The notes beneath the pieces were generated by a model. It saw nothing but the letters and a program-made list of their open reading frames with translations. It was not told the DNA's origin and made no database searches. A stretch of 64,000 bases of DNA, from the NCBI RefSeq assembly GCF_003337305.1, contig NZ_QPJO01000003.1, positions 310,001 to 374,000 on the forward strand, given 5' to 3'. The translations under genes were made by a program, and so were the position numbers. Below are positions 1 through 9,416 of this stretch, one piece after another. This DNA comes from Winogradskyella arenosi (GTDB lineage Bacteria; Bacteroidota; Bacteroidia; Flavobacteriales; Flavobacteriaceae). The stretch's first letter is position 1, and each line of letters starts with the position of its first letter.

Positions 1-1
1 A

Positions 2-1954
2 CAACGTTTATTAAAAGCCCGTATGTTTAACGACACCTTAAGTCAAATTAACTTTTGGGGTTGGCAAGCAATTATTGTGGCAGCGGCAATTACCTTACCT
101 TTAGGGTATACCTCATCTAAAGAATATGCCGAATTAGAGTGGCCTATAGATATTGCTATTACTTTAGTTTGGGTCGTTTTTGGCTGGAACCTTATCGGAA
201 CCATATTAAAACGTCGTCAGCGTCACCTATACGTTGCCATTTGGTTTTACCTCGCTACGTTTGTTACGGTTGCCGTTCTTCATATTTTTAATAGTTTAGA
301 ACTACCTATTAGTGGCATGAAAAGTTACTCCGTTTACGCTGGGGTTCAAGATGCCTTGGTGCAGTGGTGGTACGGACACAATGCGGTGGCCTTTTTCTTA
401 ACCACTCCATTTTTAGGATTAATGTATTACTTTGTTCCTAAAGCGGCCAATAGACCGGTATATTCTTACCGCTTGTCAATTATTCACTTTTGGTCATTAA
501 TCTTTATATACATCTGGGCAGGACCGCACCACTTATTATATACAGCCTTACCAGAATGGGCGCAAAACCTAGGAGTTGCTTTTTCTGTAATGTTATTAAT
601 GCCATCTTGGGGTGGTATGATCAACGGACTTCTTACACTCCGTGGCGCATGGGATAAAGTTCGTACAGATCCGGTTTTAAAATTTATGGTTGTGGCCCTT
701 ACCGGTTACGGTATGGCAACTTTTGAAGGCCCTTTACTCTCCTTAAAAAATGTAAATGCCATTGGTCACTTTACAGATTGGATTATTGCACACGTGCACG
801 TTGGAGCCTTAGCTTGGAACGGTTTCTTAACCTTTGGTATGGTCTACTGGTTAATCCCAAGACTATTTAAAACTAAATTATTCTCTACAAAATTAGCGAA
901 TGCACATTTCTGGATTGGAACCTTAGGAATTATCTTCTATGCTTTACCATTATACGTGGCTGGTTTCACCCAAGCGAGTATGTGGAAACAATTTAATCCA
1001 GACGGTACTTTAAAATACGGTAACTTCTTAGAAACGGTAACCGAAATTATGCCAATGTACTGGATGCGTGCTATTGGAGGAACCCTTTATATTATTGGTA
1101 TGCTCATCTTACTTTATAATGTGGTAGCCACAATACAAAAATCTAAAGTTAGTGTTGAAGATGAATTAGCTGAAGCTCCTGCATTACAACGTGTTTCTAA
1201 ACACAGAGTTGCTGGTGAAGGATGGCATAGTGTATTAGAACGTAAGCCTATTAAACTGACTATTTTTGCAACCATCGCTATTTTAATTGGTGGAATTGTT
1301 CAAATTGTCCCTACAATTTTAGTGAAATCAAACATCCCTACTTTAACCAGTGTAAAACCGTATACACCTTTAGAATTAGAAGGGCGTGATATTTACATCC
1401 GTGAAGGTTGTGTGGGTTGTCACTCTCAAATGATTCGTCCTTTTAGAAGTGAAGTAGAACGTTATGGCGAATACTCTAAGGCCGGAGAATACGTTTACGA
1501 TCATCCATTCTTATGGGGAAGTAAACGTACTGGACCAGATTTACACCGTATAGGTGGCAAGTACTCAGACAACTGGCATCTTAATCACATGTACGATCCA
1601 CAAAGTACCTCATCAGGTTCTATTATGCCATCTTATAAATGGTTGGTAAAAAATGAATTAGATAAGACGCAAACAGAAGCTAAAATGCGAGGTATGGTAC
1701 AACTAGGCGTGCCTTATACTGAAGAGGACATTGCTAATGCACAACAGCAAATGACCACTCAGGGTACACAAATTGAGAAAAATTTATATGCTGATCCTGA
1801 TTTTGAAGCGACTTATGAAGCAGATAAACAAAACGGAGGACCTGATTTTGTAGAAATGCGTGATCGCGAAATTGTAGCCTTAATCGCCTATTTACAACGT
1901 TTAGGAACAGATATTAAAGTGCAAGACATTGCTCCTGAAACCGCTAAAAATTAA
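2..1954 (+). CDS. ccoNO: cbb3-type cytochrome c oxidase, fused CcoN-CcoO (5' end outside window)
   Basis: Catalytic haem-copper subunit joined to the membrane-anchored cytochrome c subunit of the high-affinity cbb3 terminal oxidase in the inner membrane. The reading frame stays open to the left edge, and the codons before the first ATG (23) read QRLLKAR, which continues the conserved CcoN sequence. That ATG is therefore internal and the true start lies upstream. Numbering from it, conserved histidines appear in YGHN (about 119), GPHH (about 169) and AHVHVG (about 255). After a last CcoN helix and a short linker, the CcoO part has one c-haem site, CVGCH, at residues 463-467. CcoN-CcoO fusion is usual in Bacteroidetes. 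It is followed after 6 bp by ccoQ. The identity is certain; only the missing N-terminus is unresolved. Confidence 0.96.
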   Translation, partial: QRLLKARMFNDTLSQINFWGWQAIIVAAAITLPLGYTSSKEYAELEWPIDIAITLVWVVFGWNLIGTILKRRQRHLYVAIWFYLATFVTVAVLHIFNSLELPISGMKSYSVYAGVQDALVQWWYGHNAVAFFLTTPFLGLMYYFVPKAANRPVYSYRLSIIHFWSLIFIYIWAGPHHLLYTALPEWAQNLGVAFSVMLLMPSWGGMINGLLTLRGAWDKVRTDPVLKFMVVALTGYGMATFEGPLLSLKNVNAIGHFTDWIIAHVHVGALAWNGFLTFGMVYWLIPRLFKTKLFSTKLANAHFWIGTLGIIFYALPLYVAGFTQASMWKQFNPDGTLKYGNFLETVTEIMPMYWMRAIGGTLYIIGMLILLYNVVATIQKSKVSVEDELAEAPALQRVSKHRVAGEGWHSVLERKPIKLTIFATIAILIGGIVQIVPTILVKSNIPTLTSVKPYTPLELEGRDIYIREGCVGCHSQMIRPFRSEVERYGEYSKAGEYVYDHPFLWGSKRTGPDLHRIGGKYSDNWHLNHMYDPQSTSSGSIMPSYKWLVKNELDKTQTEAKMRGMVQLGVPYTEEDIANAQQQMTTQGTQIEKNLYADPDFEATYEADKQNGGPDFVEMRDREIVALIAYLQRLGTDIKVQDIAPETAKN

Positions 1955-1960
1955 TTCACG

Positions 1961-2146
1961 ATGTTAAAATTTGTAAAAAATCATATGGATAGCATTTCTG
2001 GAATAGAAATCTATCCCATCATATCACTTCTCATCTTTTTTGGCTTTTTTGTCATCTTATTCTGGTGGGTTGTAACAGCAAAAAAAGAATATATAACTAA
2101 GGTAAGTGATTTACCATTTGATAATAAAAACCAAACAGAACTATGA
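1961..2146 (+). CDS. ccoQ: cbb3 oxidase subunit CcoQ/FixQ-like
   Basis: A 61-residue protein with one membrane helix (about residues 17-40) and a short charged tail, the expected architecture of the small CcoQ subunit that stabilises the cbb3 complex. Sequence conservation in this family is weak, so the call rests on size, topology and position: 6 bp after ccoNO, with its stop overlapping the ccoP start by 4 bp (ATGA), which implies translational coupling. Confidence 0.85.
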   Translation: MLKFVKNHMDSISGIEIYPIISLLIFFGFFVILFWWVVTAKKEYITKVSDLPFDNKNQTEL

Positions 2147-3033
2147 GAAATTTAACACCATCTTGGTTACGAGTTCCAATCCTATTTTTTATCATTTTCG
2201 GAATTGTAGAATACTTCGTTGAATCGGGTGATGAACCAGCATTTATAGCCCAACCTTTAATTGCTCTATTTCTAGTCTTAGTACTGTTAATTTTAATAGC
2301 TATTGAAGGGATTTCAAAATCCATAAAAAACGTCTTGTATCAAAGTTTAGATGCCGCCGGTAAAGCGCGTTTTGATGCTCGCGAGCAAGAGCCTTCAAAA
2401 CTTATGCTATGGATCCAAAGTACCTACAAAAAAATGTTGGGATCTAAAGCTATAGAAGAAGAACATGAAATTATCTTAGATCATAATTACGATGGTATTA
2501 AAGAGTTAGATAATGATCTTCCGCCATGGTGGTTATATGGGTTTTATGCCTCAATTATTTTTGCAGTTATCTATTTAGTAAAATATGAAGTGTTTGATGG
2601 AGATAGCCAAATAGATGAGCTAAAAACGGAGTATGCGCAAGCAGCTATCGCAATTGAAGAATACAAAAAAACAGCTAAAGATCTTGTAGATTATAATACG
2701 GTTGAAGTCTTAACCGAAACTGCTGACCTTAACGCCGGAAAAAAGATATTTGAAACCAATTGTGTGGCTTGCCATAAAATTGATGGTGGTGGTGGTATTG
2801 GGCCTAATCTTAGCGATAACCATTGGATTTTAGGAGGTGGTATTAAAAATGTTTTTAAAACCATTTCTGAAGGTGGTCGTGATGGAAAAGGAATGATTGC
2901 TTGGAAACAAAGTTTAAAACCGGCAGAAATTGCTCAGGTTGCTAGTTATGTATTACAATTCCAAGGCACCACCCCTGCTGAGCCTAAGCCAGCAGAAGGT
3001 GATATTATTTGGGACGCAGAAACTGAAGAATAA
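2143..3033 (+). CDS. ccoP: cbb3 oxidase cytochrome c subunit CcoP
   Basis: Cytochrome c subunit that passes electrons to CcoO/CcoN. The 296-residue protein has two hydrophobic segments at the N-terminus (about 8-55), a cytoplasmic stretch, the CcoP N-domain helix (about 125-148, preceded by the typical DNDLPPWW motif) and a C-terminal cytochrome c domain. Only one haem-binding motif, CVACH at residues 207-211, is visible, whereas proteobacterial CcoP carries two. The extra N-terminal helices and the single haem fit the Bacteroidetes form of the subunit. The start overlaps ccoQ by 4 bp. Confidence 0.93.
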   Translation: MRNLTPSWLRVPILFFIIFGIVEYFVESGDEPAFIAQPLIALFLVLVLLILIAIEGISKSIKNVLYQSLDAAGKARFDAREQEPSKLMLWIQSTYKKMLGSKAIEEEHEIILDHNYDGIKELDNDLPPWWLYGFYASIIFAVIYLVKYEVFDGDSQIDELKTEYAQAAIAIEEYKKTAKDLVDYNTVEVLTETADLNAGKKIFETNCVACHKIDGGGGIGPNLSDNHWILGGGIKNVFKTISEGGRDGKGMIAWKQSLKPAEIAQVASYVLQFQGTTPAEPKPAEGDIIWDAETEE

Positions 3034-3048
3034 TTTAAACCTCCTATT

Positions 3049-4473
3049 GTGGAATCCTCAAAAAAAGAAGCCTTTAGAGATAGTATTGGCACGGTAACCG
3101 ATGAAGGCAAACGCGCCTGGGTATATCCTAAAAAACCTAGCGGAAATTTTTACAGCTATCGTAAAATCGTCAGCTATGGTCTACTGCTCTTTTTATTGGT
3201 AGCGCCGTTTATAAAGGTAAACGGTAACCAGTTTCTATTACTTAATATTTTAGAACGTCGTTTTAATGTATTTGGGCTTCCTTTTTGGCCACAAGATTTT
3301 TACCTTGTCGTCATCTCAATGCTTATCGCAGTAGTGTTTATAGCACTATTTACAGTAAGTTTTGGTCGTGTGTTCTGTGGATGGATTTGTCCACAAACCA
3401 TTTTTATGGAAATGGTATTCCGCCGTATTGAGTATTGGATTGAAGGGGATAGAAATAAACAACGGAAATTAGACAAGCAAAAGTGGAATGCAGAAAAAAT
3501 TAGAAAAAAGGGCTTAAAATGGTTCATCTTTTTAATCATCTCATTCCTTATTGCAAATGTATTTTTAGCTTACCTCATAGGTAGCGATAAGCTTTTACGC
3601 TATATCTCTGAGAGCCCTTTAGATCATTTAGGCACCTTGTTGCCCTTGCTTATTTTTACAGCGGTCTTTTATTTTGTATTCGCTTGGTTTAGAGAACAGG
3701 TCTGTATTATTGCTTGTCCTTATGGACGATTACAAAGTGTATTATTAGATGAAAAATCTATTGTTGTAGCCTACGATCATAAACGTGGCGAAGCTGAGGA
3801 AGGACGTAAAAAGTTTAGAAAAAATGAAGATCGTGAAGCTTTAGGCCATGGCGATTGTATTGATTGTCTTCAGTGTGTCAATGTCTGCCCTACAGGTATA
3901 GACATTAGAAACGGAACGCAATTAGAATGCGTTAACTGTACCGCCTGTATTGATGAGTGCGACCATATCATGGAAAGCATAAATAAACCTAAAGGCCTCA
4001 TTAGATATGCCAGTGAGAACGAAATAGAAAATAAAGCCAAATTTAAACTTACGGCAAGGATGAAAGGCTATATCGCCGTATTATCAATTCTAATCGGTGT
4101 ATTTGTAGGCTTATTATTTCTAAGAAATGATGTTGAAGCTACAATTTTAAGGCTTCCAGGGCAGTTGTATGAACATAAAGCGAATGAAGTTATAAGTAAT
4201 GTATTTACCTATAAATTGGTGAATAAAACTACCAAAGATATTGAAAACATTCACTTTAAGTTAAGAACTTATGAGGGCGATATTAAATTGGTATCTACTA
4301 CAGATAACTTTATTGTACCAGCTCAAGATTTAGCCGAAGGGACTTTGTTTATAGAAATCCCGAAGCGCGAATTATCTGGTGATAAAAATAAACTGATTAT
4401 TGAGGTCTATAGCAATGAGGAACTAATTGAAACTACTTCTGTTAACTTTTTAGGCCCCCGTAGTTATAATTAA
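3049..4473 (+). CDS. ccoG: cbb3 oxidase accessory polyferredoxin CcoG (FixG/RdxA)
   Basis: Membrane ferredoxin linked to cbb3 oxidase assembly, where the family is thought to act in copper reduction or handling. It is 474 residues with about five membrane helices. Cysteine clusters include CGWICP (about 111) and CIIACPYG (about 219), then two 4Fe-4S sets CIDCLQCVNVCP and CVNCTACIDECD (about 267-305). A C-terminal Ig-like FixG domain follows a last helix near 345. The start is a GTG 15 bp after ccoP; no ATG fits the conserved N-terminus, so GTG is preferred. Confidence 0.94.
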   Translation: MESSKKEAFRDSIGTVTDEGKRAWVYPKKPSGNFYSYRKIVSYGLLLFLLVAPFIKVNGNQFLLLNILERRFNVFGLPFWPQDFYLVVISMLIAVVFIALFTVSFGRVFCGWICPQTIFMEMVFRRIEYWIEGDRNKQRKLDKQKWNAEKIRKKGLKWFIFLIISFLIANVFLAYLIGSDKLLRYISESPLDHLGTLLPLLIFTAVFYFVFAWFREQVCIIACPYGRLQSVLLDEKSIVVAYDHKRGEAEEGRKKFRKNEDREALGHGDCIDCLQCVNVCPTGIDIRNGTQLECVNCTACIDECDHIMESINKPKGLIRYASENEIENKAKFKLTARMKGYIAVLSILIGVFVGLLFLRNDVEATILRLPGQLYEHKANEVISNVFTYKLVNKTTKDIENIHFKLRTYEGDIKLVSTTDNFIVPAQDLAEGTLFIEIPKRELSGDKNKLIIEVYSNEELIETTSVNFLGPRSYN

Positions 4474-4500
4474 AACCGTTAGTAAACGCTGTTATTAAAA

Positions 4501-4568
4501 GGTATTTTACTTTTAATGACAACAAATTGAAATACCTATCGAGCTTCTGAAAATTTTTAATTTCAGAA
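4501..4568. other. two short inverted repeats between ccoG and fixH
   Basis: GGTATTT (4501-4507) is matched by AAATACC (4530-4536), and TTCTGAAA (4545-4552) by TTTCAGAA (4561-4568). Both are perfect. They sit in the 144-bp gap that separates ccoG from fixH, the only sizeable gap in the cco operon. They could be a weak terminator, an mRNA processing hairpin or regulator sites; no U-run follows either of them. Confidence 0.3.
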
Positions 4569-4617
4569 TTAGATAACTTAAAATATGGAGATTCCTACAC
4601 AGATGGGAAGATAAATT

Positions 4618-5064
4618 ATGAAAATAAATTGGGGAACCGGAATTGTTGTTGCATTTATAGGCTTTATAAGCTTCATTATGTATTTTATCATTACCATGAG
4701 TGTCAATGACAAATATGATTTTGATCTTGTTACTGAAGATTATTACGGTCAAGAATTAGAATTTCAAGAGGATTTAAATAAAGAAGCTTTATCTAAAACT
4801 TTAGCAACAAATCTAAATTGGTCAAAGAATAGCGAAGGCCTTAGCATCAACTTCCCAAAAGACATCGATTATAATACCATTACAGGCACAGTGTTCCTAT
4901 ATAGACCATCTAATAAACAATTTGATTTTGAAATTCCAATTTCATTATCTAACCACAATTTGCTCATACCTGACAAACGTTTATTAGGTGGTCGTTGGAA
5001 CATTAAAATTGACTGGAAAACAGCAGACAAAGCCTATATTTATAAAACCGAAATTATATACTAA
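4618..5064 (+). CDS. fixH: FixH/CcoH-family cbb3 assembly protein
   Basis: FixH-type protein of 148 residues: one N-terminal membrane helix (about 7-28), then a periplasmic domain. The sequence VNDKYDFDLVTEDYYGQELEF just after the helix resembles the conserved FixH region in which a tyrosine-rich stretch follows the anchor. FixH/CcoH proteins assist maturation and stability of the cbb3 complex. The stop codon abuts the start of the next gene, so the two are very probably co-transcribed. Confidence 0.88.
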   Translation: MKINWGTGIVVAFIGFISFIMYFIITMSVNDKYDFDLVTEDYYGQELEFQEDLNKEALSKTLATNLNWSKNSEGLSINFPKDIDYNTITGTVFLYRPSNKQFDFEIPISLSNHNLLIPDKRLLGGRWNIKIDWKTADKAYIYKTEIIY

Positions 5065-5766
5065 ATGTTAATATCGGCACTTATACTGGGGATGTTAGGA
5101 AGTTTACACTGCGTTGGGATGTGTGGTCCTATTGCATTTATGCTTCCTGTAGATCGTTCTAACTCGGTAAAAAAAATAAGTCAGATTGCCATTTATCATT
5201 TAGGAAGATTATTGGCTTACAGTATCATTGGCCTCTTGTTTGGTCTAGTAGGAAAAAGCCTTTACATTTTCGGGTTTCAACAACAACTCTCTATTGCTAT
5301 TGGTATTTTAATGATTGTCGTGGTTTTATTACCACAGCGCATCATCGGTAAATACCAACTTTCAAAACCGTTATACAAATTAATAGGAAAGGTAAAATCT
5401 TCCTTAGGGCAAGCCCTTAAAAAGAAAACTGCAGACACATTTTTAACTATCGGTTTTCTAAACGGTTTTCTCCCCTGTGGTCTTGTGTATATGGCTGTTT
5501 TTGGAGCCGTAGCAACGGGAAATTTACTCCAAGGCAGTTTGTATATGCTTTTATTCGGACTCGGAACAATCCCATTAATGACCACAGCTATTTATTTAGG
5601 AAAGTTCTTAAATAGCAACATTAAACAACGCATTCAGAAAGTCATTCCCGTTCTGGTAATGGTTATCGGCGTGCTCTTTATTCTTAGAGGATTAGGTTTG
5701 GGTATTCCTTACATTTCACCTGCTCCTATTACAGAAATGGCCACCAGTACTATGGAATGTCATTAA
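5065..5766 (+). CDS. TauE/SafE-family (UreH/DsbD-like) membrane protein
   Basis: A 233-residue protein with about six membrane helices. The N-terminus has GSLHCVGMCGP (about 12-22), a His plus paired cysteines inside the membrane, as in the heavy-metal-transport/UreH branch of the TauE/SafE and DsbD-like families. A second conserved block, GFLNGFLPCGLVYMA, starts near 132. It begins on the base after the fixH stop. This gene commonly ends cco operons in Bacteroidetes, and a role in copper or redox supply to cbb3 oxidase is more likely than sulfite export; that role is inferred from context. Confidence 0.85.
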   Translation: MLISALILGMLGSLHCVGMCGPIAFMLPVDRSNSVKKISQIAIYHLGRLLAYSIIGLLFGLVGKSLYIFGFQQQLSIAIGILMIVVVLLPQRIIGKYQLSKPLYKLIGKVKSSLGQALKKKTADTFLTIGFLNGFLPCGLVYMAVFGAVATGNLLQGSLYMLLFGLGTIPLMTTAIYLGKFLNSNIKQRIQKVIPVLVMVIGVLFILRGLGLGIPYISPAPITEMATSTMECH

Positions 5767-5926
5767 AACCACACCAAGGGTTTTTACCGCTTTAATTTTT
5801 AGACCTTAGCGTTACTTTAAAAATTTTAGGGTTTTTACAAAAATAATGCTTGTAATAGGAGTCTACTTGCAATGCATAAGTTATTTTTAGGGTATAAAAC
5901 TAACGTTATCAATAGCTATAATTCCC

Positions 5927-6415
5927 ATGAAGATTTTATACATACACGGCCTAAACAGTTTACTGAGTCTCGAAAAACGACAAATTTTAGAACAATATGG
6001 CGACGTTTTTGCCCCAACCCTTAATTATAAAGAAAACCCAAATGCTATTGCAGATATCATCGCTCAGTATGCAGACCATAGCTTCCAAGTGATTATGGGA
6101 AGTAGCATGGGTGGTTTTGCTGGATTTTATGCCTCTAACCATTTTAAATGTCCAGCCTTACTTTTTAATCCCGCCTTATCAAAACGACCGGTAACACAAC
6201 AGATCCCAGAAACGCTTAAAACCATAACGCATTTTAAACAACTCGTTTTAGGCACCGAAGACGAAGTCGTCAATCCAAAGGATACCCTTCAGTTTATAGC
6301 CAATCTTATAGACCAACAGCCTCAAATAACATTGCACCTTAAAAATAAATTAGCGCACCGTATTCCTTTACCGGTTTTTAAAGCGGAAGTAGAAGCTTTT
6401 TTCAACACGCTATAA
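5927..6415 (+). CDS. YqiA-type small alpha/beta-hydrolase (esterase)
   Basis: A 162-residue compact alpha/beta-hydrolase of the YqiA/YcfP family. It opens with ILYIHGLNS, which supplies the HG oxyanion region. The nucleophile elbow GSSMGG is near residue 58, an acidic residue lies in LGTEDEVV (about 109), and a C-terminal histidine is in AHRI (about 147). The length matches the family, which lacks a lid domain. The physiological substrate cannot be told from sequence. It is cytoplasmic, as no signal peptide is present. Confidence 0.8.
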   Translation: MKILYIHGLNSLLSLEKRQILEQYGDVFAPTLNYKENPNAIADIIAQYADHSFQVIMGSSMGGFAGFYASNHFKCPALLFNPALSKRPVTQQIPETLKTITHFKQLVLGTEDEVVNPKDTLQFIANLIDQQPQITLHLKNKLAHRIPLPVFKAEVEAFFNTL

Positions 6416-6443
6416 TCATCATTCATCTAAAATCCTTTTATTT

Positions 6444-7007
6444 ATGAAACATATGCTTCTCACCTGGCTTTTGGCACTCTCGTTTTTAACAGCCACGGCT
6501 CAAGATATTAGTGTTGAAAAATCGACCTACGGTATTCAAGTTGGATTTTTTGGTGTGTATGGACATAACGAATCACGCTTATCTAATACCATTGCCTTGC
6601 GGAGTGAATTGGGCTTAGATGCTGCTATTTACAGTAACAATTTTGCAGGCAGTAGAAAATTTGTCTTAGTTCCGGCTTTAACATTGGCACCACGTTGGTA
6701 TTATAATCTAAAAAAACGGGTGTCCAAGTCGCGACGTATCGATGGCAATAGTGGAAATTTTATTGCCATAAAAACCAGTTACCATCCCGATATGGTTATA
6801 GGCCATTTAGATGACAACGTTAATTTTATCAGTGATATTTCAATTATTCCTACCTGGGGCATCCGTAGACATATAGGACAACATTTTACATATGAAACCG
6901 GAATTGGAATGGGCTTTATCCATTTTTTTGAAGAAGATAATGTCTACCTTTCTAGCACGAGTGGATTAGCGCTTAATTTGCATTTAAGAATTGGATACCG
7001 TTTTTAA
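6444..7007 (+). CDS. exported outer-membrane beta-barrel-like protein, function unknown
   Basis: A 187-residue protein with a signal peptide (cleavage probably after TATAQ, about residue 20). The rest is alternating hydrophobic and polar strands rich in Gly and aromatic residues. The final residue is Phe (LHLRIGYRF), as in small outer-membrane barrels. It begins 28 bp after the esterase gene and is probably co-transcribed with it. No specific family was recognised beyond the barrel-like character. Confidence 0.65.
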   Translation: MKHMLLTWLLALSFLTATAQDISVEKSTYGIQVGFFGVYGHNESRLSNTIALRSELGLDAAIYSNNFAGSRKFVLVPALTLAPRWYYNLKKRVSKSRRIDGNSGNFIAIKTSYHPDMVIGHLDDNVNFISDISIIPTWGIRRHIGQHFTYETGIGMGFIHFFEEDNVYLSSTSGLALNLHLRIGYRF

Positions 7008-7081
7008 ACCTAAAACTCCACAGAAAAGAAGTTAATGCTCAAGGCTCAAAACGCCTTTTAAAATAGAGGTGTCTTTTCTAA

Positions 7082-7115
7082 AAAAACGCCAAAACCCTGC
7101 AGCTTTGGCGTTTTT
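7082..7115. terminator. bidirectional Rho-independent terminator
   Basis: Perfect 12-bp inverted repeat: AAAAACGCCAAA (7082-7093) pairs with TTTGGCGTTTTT (7104-7115), with a 10-nt loop and U-runs in both directions. It lies between the convergent barrel-protein gene and the universal stress protein gene and can serve both. Confidence 0.88.
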
Positions 7116-7157
7116 AACACGATGTTAAAATAAAACACTAACTATGAACACCGTTAA

Positions 7158-7991
7158 TTAGAACTTAAATGTCATTACCGGTAAGGTTGAATGGTTGGCA
7201 ATATCTTCAGAAACGCTACCTTCAAAAAAGTGAGATAAGCCTTTTCTACCGTGAGTTGCAACAGCAATCAAATCGGCACCAATAACATTAGCAAAATGTA
7301 ATATGCCTTGTTCAATGGTGTAATCGGAAACCACATTAATTTCATTTAATAATTTTAAATCGCCTTCGGCACGTTCCAAAAATTTAGAGACACGTTGATC
7401 TATCTCTGATGAACTATTAAAATTACCATCGGGAGAATTCACGTAAACTAGGTGCATCTTAATGCCTAAATTTTTAAACGTTGCCTTAGCCTTCTGATAA
7501 GGTGCAATAGCATCTTCAGAAAAATCACAAGCAAAAACTCCATGTTCAAACTCCAACAGAATAGGATTATGCTTAATAACCAATACTGGCACATCAGAAT
7601 AGCGTACAACTTTCTCGGTGTTAGAACCTATTAGCACTTCTTTGAACCCACTTGTGCCTTGAGACCCCATTACTATAATATTGGCCTCATACGTTTTAGC
7701 CACTTCATTAACTTCACTCCAAACTTTAAAGTGTTTAATAACGGGCTTAACCTTTACCTCTTTTAAATAAGGTTTGTCTAAAAATTTATCAAACTTTTGT
7801 TCTGCCAGCTTTATAAAATAAAGCGTTTCTTGGTGTAAGGCTTCATTGGCAGACGATATTATTGTATTAGACAACTCTAGCATATGCAAAACAATCAATT
7901 CTGCCCCATGTTTCAAGGCTAAACTTGCCGCAGCTTCTAGGGCAAATTCTGATTGTTCAGAAAAATCAACAGGTACAATAATTTTGTTCAT
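7158..7991 (-). CDS. universal stress protein, tandem UspA domains
   Basis: A 277-residue protein with two UspA domains (about 1-145 and 150-277). Domain 1 carries the ATP-type motif GSQG-x9-GS (about 132-146), and domain 2 a shortened version in THGRKGLSHFFEGS near the C-terminus. The gene lies 11 bp downstream of hemN on the same strand and has no promoter of its own in that gap. It is therefore likely co-induced with hemN under oxygen limitation, as USPs often are in anaerobic regulons (an inference from context). Confidence 0.92.
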   Translation of the reverse strand: MNKIIVPVDFSEQSEFALEAAASLALKHGAELIVLHMLELSNTIISSANEALHQETLYFIKLAEQKFDKFLDKPYLKEVKVKPVIKHFKVWSEVNEVAKTYEANIIVMGSQGTSGFKEVLIGSNTEKVVRYSDVPVLVIKHNPILLEFEHGVFACDFSEDAIAPYQKAKATFKNLGIKMHLVYVNSPDGNFNSSSEIDQRVSKFLERAEGDLKLLNEINVVSDYTIEQGILHFANVIGADLIAVATHGRKGLSHFFEGSVSEDIANHSTLPVMTFKF

Positions 7992-8002
7992 TTTTTCAGA
8001 TT

Positions 8003-9367
8003 TTAAATGGTCATAGAAAACAACTGTGTTTCTGGCTTTTTGCGTTGTAATAACAAATCAAAAGCCATACATATATTTCTTATAAATGGTTTTCCTTTTT
8101 CTGTTACGAGGACTTGTTGGGGTTTAAACACGAGTAAGCCATCGTGTTCAAATTCTTTTAATTTAATAAGGACTTCAGGCAAGGCATCAAACTGTAAGGC
8201 ATCATCCTTCCACTCCGTTTTAAAATGACACATTAGATTAAGAATGTGTTTTCTAATTACTAAATCCTCATCATTTAAAATATGGCCTTTAAAGACTGGG
8301 ATAATTCCATGCTCTAATAAGTGGTAATACTCTTGGTTAGATTTTACATTTTGCGCAAAACCATACCAACTATCACTAATAGACGAGACGCCTAAACCTA
8401 TCATTACGTGCGTCTTTGAAGCGGTATAACCCATAAAATTACGATGTAGCTCTTGGGTTTCCATAGCCTTATACAAGCTGTCTTCTTTTAATGCAAAATG
8501 GTCCATTCCTATCTCTACATATCCCGCCTGCTGTAAACGTTGTTTTCCGGTTTCATATTGCTGACGTTTTGATGCTGGTGATGGTAAATCGGCATCACTA
8601 AACCCGCGTTGGCCATTACCTTTAATCCATGGCACATGAGCATAACTATAAAAAGCAATTCGGTCTGGCCTCAATTCTTCGGTTTTGTTAATGGTTTCTA
8701 TAACATCGGCTTCGGTTTGAAAAGGAAGACCAAAAATAATATCGTGCCCTACAGAGGTATAACCAATGGCTCGTGCTAAGTCTGTGGCACGCTTCACGTT
8801 TTCAAAAGGTTGTACTCTATTGATGGCCCTTTGAATGGTTAAATTATAATCTTGAACCCCGTAACTCACTCGTCTAAATCCTAAATCGAATAAAGTTTGA
8901 AGATGGGCTTCAGTCGTATTATTAGGATGTCCTTCAAAACTAAACTCATAATTATCGGCAAGATCTGAAGCCATTAATAATTCAGAAATTAACAAATGTA
9001 GATGTTCAGGAGAAAAAAATGTAGGTGTACCGCCCCCTAAATGCAACTCTTTAATTTTAGGCTTGCCTTCTAATACATCCAAATACAAGCGCCATTCTTT
9101 TAAAACGGCCTTGATGTAAGGCATCTCAACTTCATGACGTTTGGTAATGCGTTTATGGCAACCACAAAAGGTGCAAAGACTTTCACAAAAAGGCAAATGG
9201 AGATAGAGACTTATCCCTTCTTTGTCATTATGCTCTTCAAAAGAACGTTTTAAAGACGCTTTCCATTGCACTAGAGAAAACGCTTCGGTATTCCAATAAG
9301 GAACCGTAGGATAACTCGTATAACGAGGTCCTGATACATTATATTTATCGATTAACGACTGACTCAT
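8003..9367 (-). CDS. hemN: oxygen-independent coproporphyrinogen III oxidase (HemN)
   Basis: Radical SAM enzyme that decarboxylates coproporphyrinogen III to protoporphyrinogen IX without O2, supplying haem when oxygen is low. It is 454 residues, the usual HemN length. The iron-sulfur motif C61-x3-C65-x2-C68-x-C70 has the fourth cysteine typical of HemN. The SAM-binding GGGTP is at 111-115, and a HemN C-terminal domain follows. It heads a hemN-usp operon and is preceded by an FNR/CRP-like palindrome. Its location 2 kb from the cco operon fits one microaerobic regulon. Confidence 0.95.
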   Translation of the reverse strand: MSQSLIDKYNVSGPRYTSYPTVPYWNTEAFSLVQWKASLKRSFEEHNDKEGISLYLHLPFCESLCTFCGCHKRITKRHEVEMPYIKAVLKEWRLYLDVLEGKPKIKELHLGGGTPTFFSPEHLHLLISELLMASDLADNYEFSFEGHPNNTTEAHLQTLFDLGFRRVSYGVQDYNLTIQRAINRVQPFENVKRATDLARAIGYTSVGHDIIFGLPFQTEADVIETINKTEELRPDRIAFYSYAHVPWIKGNGQRGFSDADLPSPASKRQQYETGKQRLQQAGYVEIGMDHFALKEDSLYKAMETQELHRNFMGYTASKTHVMIGLGVSSISDSWYGFAQNVKSNQEYYHLLEHGIIPVFKGHILNDEDLVIRKHILNLMCHFKTEWKDDALQFDALPEVLIKLKEFEHDGLLVFKPQQVLVTEKGKPFIRNICMAFDLLLQRKKPETQLFSMTI

Positions 9368-9387
9368 TTTTATTCAAATTTCAGATG

Positions 9388-9395
9388 TAAAATTA
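9388..9395 (-). promoter_or_regulatory. candidate -7 promoter element of hemN-usp
   Basis: On the minus strand this reads TAATTTTA, one mismatch from the Bacteroidetes -7 consensus TAnnTTTG. Transcription would start near 9384, about 17 nt before the hemN ATG. This places the centre of the upstream palindrome (9424.5) about 40 nt upstream of the start, the classical position of an activator site. Confidence 0.4.
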
Positions 9396-9416
9396 GACGA
9401 ATCGCCAACCGTAAAC

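Noticed and set aside
23..25. ATG at 23 as the start of ccoN
   Set aside because: The frame is open to the window edge, and the upstream codons read QRLLKAR, matching the conserved CcoN sequence, so this methionine is internal.
5065..5766. Sulfite exporter
   Set aside because: The family name suggests it, but the HCVGMC membrane motif and position at the end of the cco operon fit copper or redox handling for cbb3 oxidase.
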